From: Niastella vici
Lineage (GTDB): Bacteria; Bacteroidota; Bacteroidia; Chitinophagales; Chitinophagaceae
Length of the DNA: 32,955 nt
Reading direction: 5' to 3'
Assembly: GCF_002077945.1 (NCBI RefSeq)
Contig: NZ_LVYD01000088.1
Location: 1-32,955, forward strand
Numbering within the stretch: the first letter of the stretch is position 1; every line of letters starts with the position of its first letter. This document shows, one piece after another, positions 32,090-32,955 of the stretch. The notes under the pieces were generated by a model, which made no database searches, had not been told where the DNA came from, and saw only the letters and a program-made list of their open reading frames with translations. A program made the position numbers and the translations under genes.

Positions 32090-32914
32090 ATGTATACGCT
32101 GAATTGTAAAGGCCGCTTACTGGTCATAGATAACCCCCTCGTAATGGGCATTATCAATACCACACCCGATTCGTTTTATGAAGGAAGCCGTTTTATGGGC
32201 GAAACAGGTGTGCTAAAACAGGCTGAACAAATGCTAAAGGCGGGGGCTGATATCCTTGATATTGGCGGACAAAGCACCCGGCCCAACAGCACCGTTGTTC
32301 CGGTTGAGGAAGAACTGCAGCGGGTTACCGGCGCCATTGAATCGCTGCATTATAATTTTCCCGAAGCCATTATATCCATTGACACTTATTATGGCCGGGT
32401 AGCTGCCGAAGCCGTTGCCGCCGGCGCCTCCATTATCAACGATATAAGTGCGGGCACTGTTGACACCGGCATCATTTCCACTGCAGGCGCCCTGCAGGTT
32501 CCCTATATATGTACACATATAAAGGGCACACCGGCCACCATGCAACAACACGCAACCTATGAAAACATTACCCGCGAAGTGCTCGATTTCTTTATTCAGA
32601 AAATAGCCGAATGCCAACAGGCCGGCATTACCGATATCATCATTGACCCGGGTTTTGGGTTTTCCAAAACACCTGACCATAATTTTTCCCTGCTCAGGCA
32701 AATGTCGATGCTTTCCATGCTCAACAAACCCATATTGGTTGGCCTTTCGCGTAAATCTACCATCTATAAAACCCTTGACATAACACCTGCCGAAGCCCTG
32801 AATGGAACTACCGTGTTGAACACGGTGGCGCTGCTCAATGGCGCCAATATTTTAAGAGTGCATGATGTAAAGGAAGCGAAAGAGGCGATAGCATTAATTT
32901 CCCGTTTGCAATAA
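32090..32914 (+). CDS. folP: Dihydropteroate synthase
   Basis: FolP joins p-aminobenzoate to dihydropterin pyrophosphate in folate synthesis and is the sulfonamide target. The 274-residue cytoplasmic protein has every family block: VMGIINTTPDSFYEGSRF (18-35), GADILDIGGQSTRP near 52-65, ISIDTYYGRVAAEAVAAGA near 95-113, IIIDPGFGFSKTPDHN near 183-198, and ILVGLSRKSTIY near 214-225. The ATG at 32090 lies within a further AAATGTA half-site (32088-32094) of the upstream dyads. It is transcribed divergently from the BT_3928-type gene. The window ends 41 bp after its stop, with no terminator in view. Confidence 0.97.
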   Translation: MYTLNCKGRLLVIDNPLVMGIINTTPDSFYEGSRFMGETGVLKQAEQMLKAGADILDIGGQSTRPNSTVVPVEEELQRVTGAIESLHYNFPEAIISIDTYYGRVAAEAVAAGASIINDISAGTVDTGIISTAGALQVPYICTHIKGTPATMQQHATYENITREVLDFFIQKIAECQQAGITDIIIDPGFGFSKTPDHNFSLLRQMSMLSMLNKPILVGLSRKSTIYKTLDITPAEALNGTTVLNTVALLNGANILRVHDVKEAKEAIALISRLQ

Positions 32915-32955
32915 TGTAGAAATATCTTATCGAGTAGGAAGTGAGAGATTAATCC

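Overview
The window looks like a chromosomal segment of a Bacteroidota bacterium, most likely in or near the Chitinophagaceae (Niastella/Chitinophaga-like). The evidence is a secreted phosphatase with a C-terminal type IX secretion sorting domain, a TonB-dependent receptor with a carboxypeptidase-regulatory-like N-terminus, many lipoproteins, a DUF1501/DUF1800 pair, a BT_3928-type DoxX protein beside folP, and promoter-like sequences of the form TTG-N20-TAnnTTTG. Base composition is moderate and fairly even. I saw no transposase, integrase, phage gene, CRISPR array, rRNA or tRNA.

Layout. 1-1507 holds a saccharopine dehydrogenase whose Rossmann N-terminus is missing. 1497-5231 (minus) holds the DUF1501/DUF1800 pair behind a good promoter, then a class III-type sirtuin. 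5232-5441 is an inverted-repeat-rich spacer. 5442-8123 (minus) is a two-lipoprotein operon (VWA protein and DUF4349 protein), followed by an EVE-domain gene. 9035-14958 (plus) is a cell-surface block: a fasciclin protein, two exported halves of a DUF4331 protein, a TPR lipoprotein and a TonB-dependent receptor. 15026-16456 (minus) is a large secreted protein. 16947-21251 (plus) holds a T9SS-exported purple acid phosphatase-like enzyme and a di-haem cytochrome c peroxidase. 21491-26343 (minus) holds a thioesterase, a small lipoprotein, an FKBP isomerase, a Fe-S/CCG-domain protein, ribH, a TPR membrane protein and pdhA. 26344-26936 is a spacer with a degenerate 21-bp tandem array. 26937-28757 (plus) holds recF, a small membrane protein and a DUF721/DciA-like gene. 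28801-31976 (minus) holds an SMP-30-like lipoprotein, an Opp/Dpp-type permease and a BT_3928-type DoxX protein. folP (32090-32914, plus) is transcribed divergently from the last of these.

How the genes work together. The housekeeping genes (pdhA, ribH, recF, DUF721, folP) are ordinary. The part most suggestive of an uncharacterised system is the DUF4331 block: two separately exported half-proteins, a TPR lipoprotein and an outer-membrane receptor 6 bp behind it, consistent with a TonB-linked surface uptake or binding system for an unknown ligand. The strongest regulatory signal is a pair of matched dyads (TACATTTG...CAAATGTA), about four helical turns apart, between the BT_3928-type gene and folP. 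Other non-coding signals are the 21-bp array before recF, a roughly 140-nt imperfect inverted repeat before the TPR gene, and a hairpin sequence found in two separate spacers.

All calls come from reading the sequence and from memory of protein families. No database search was run.
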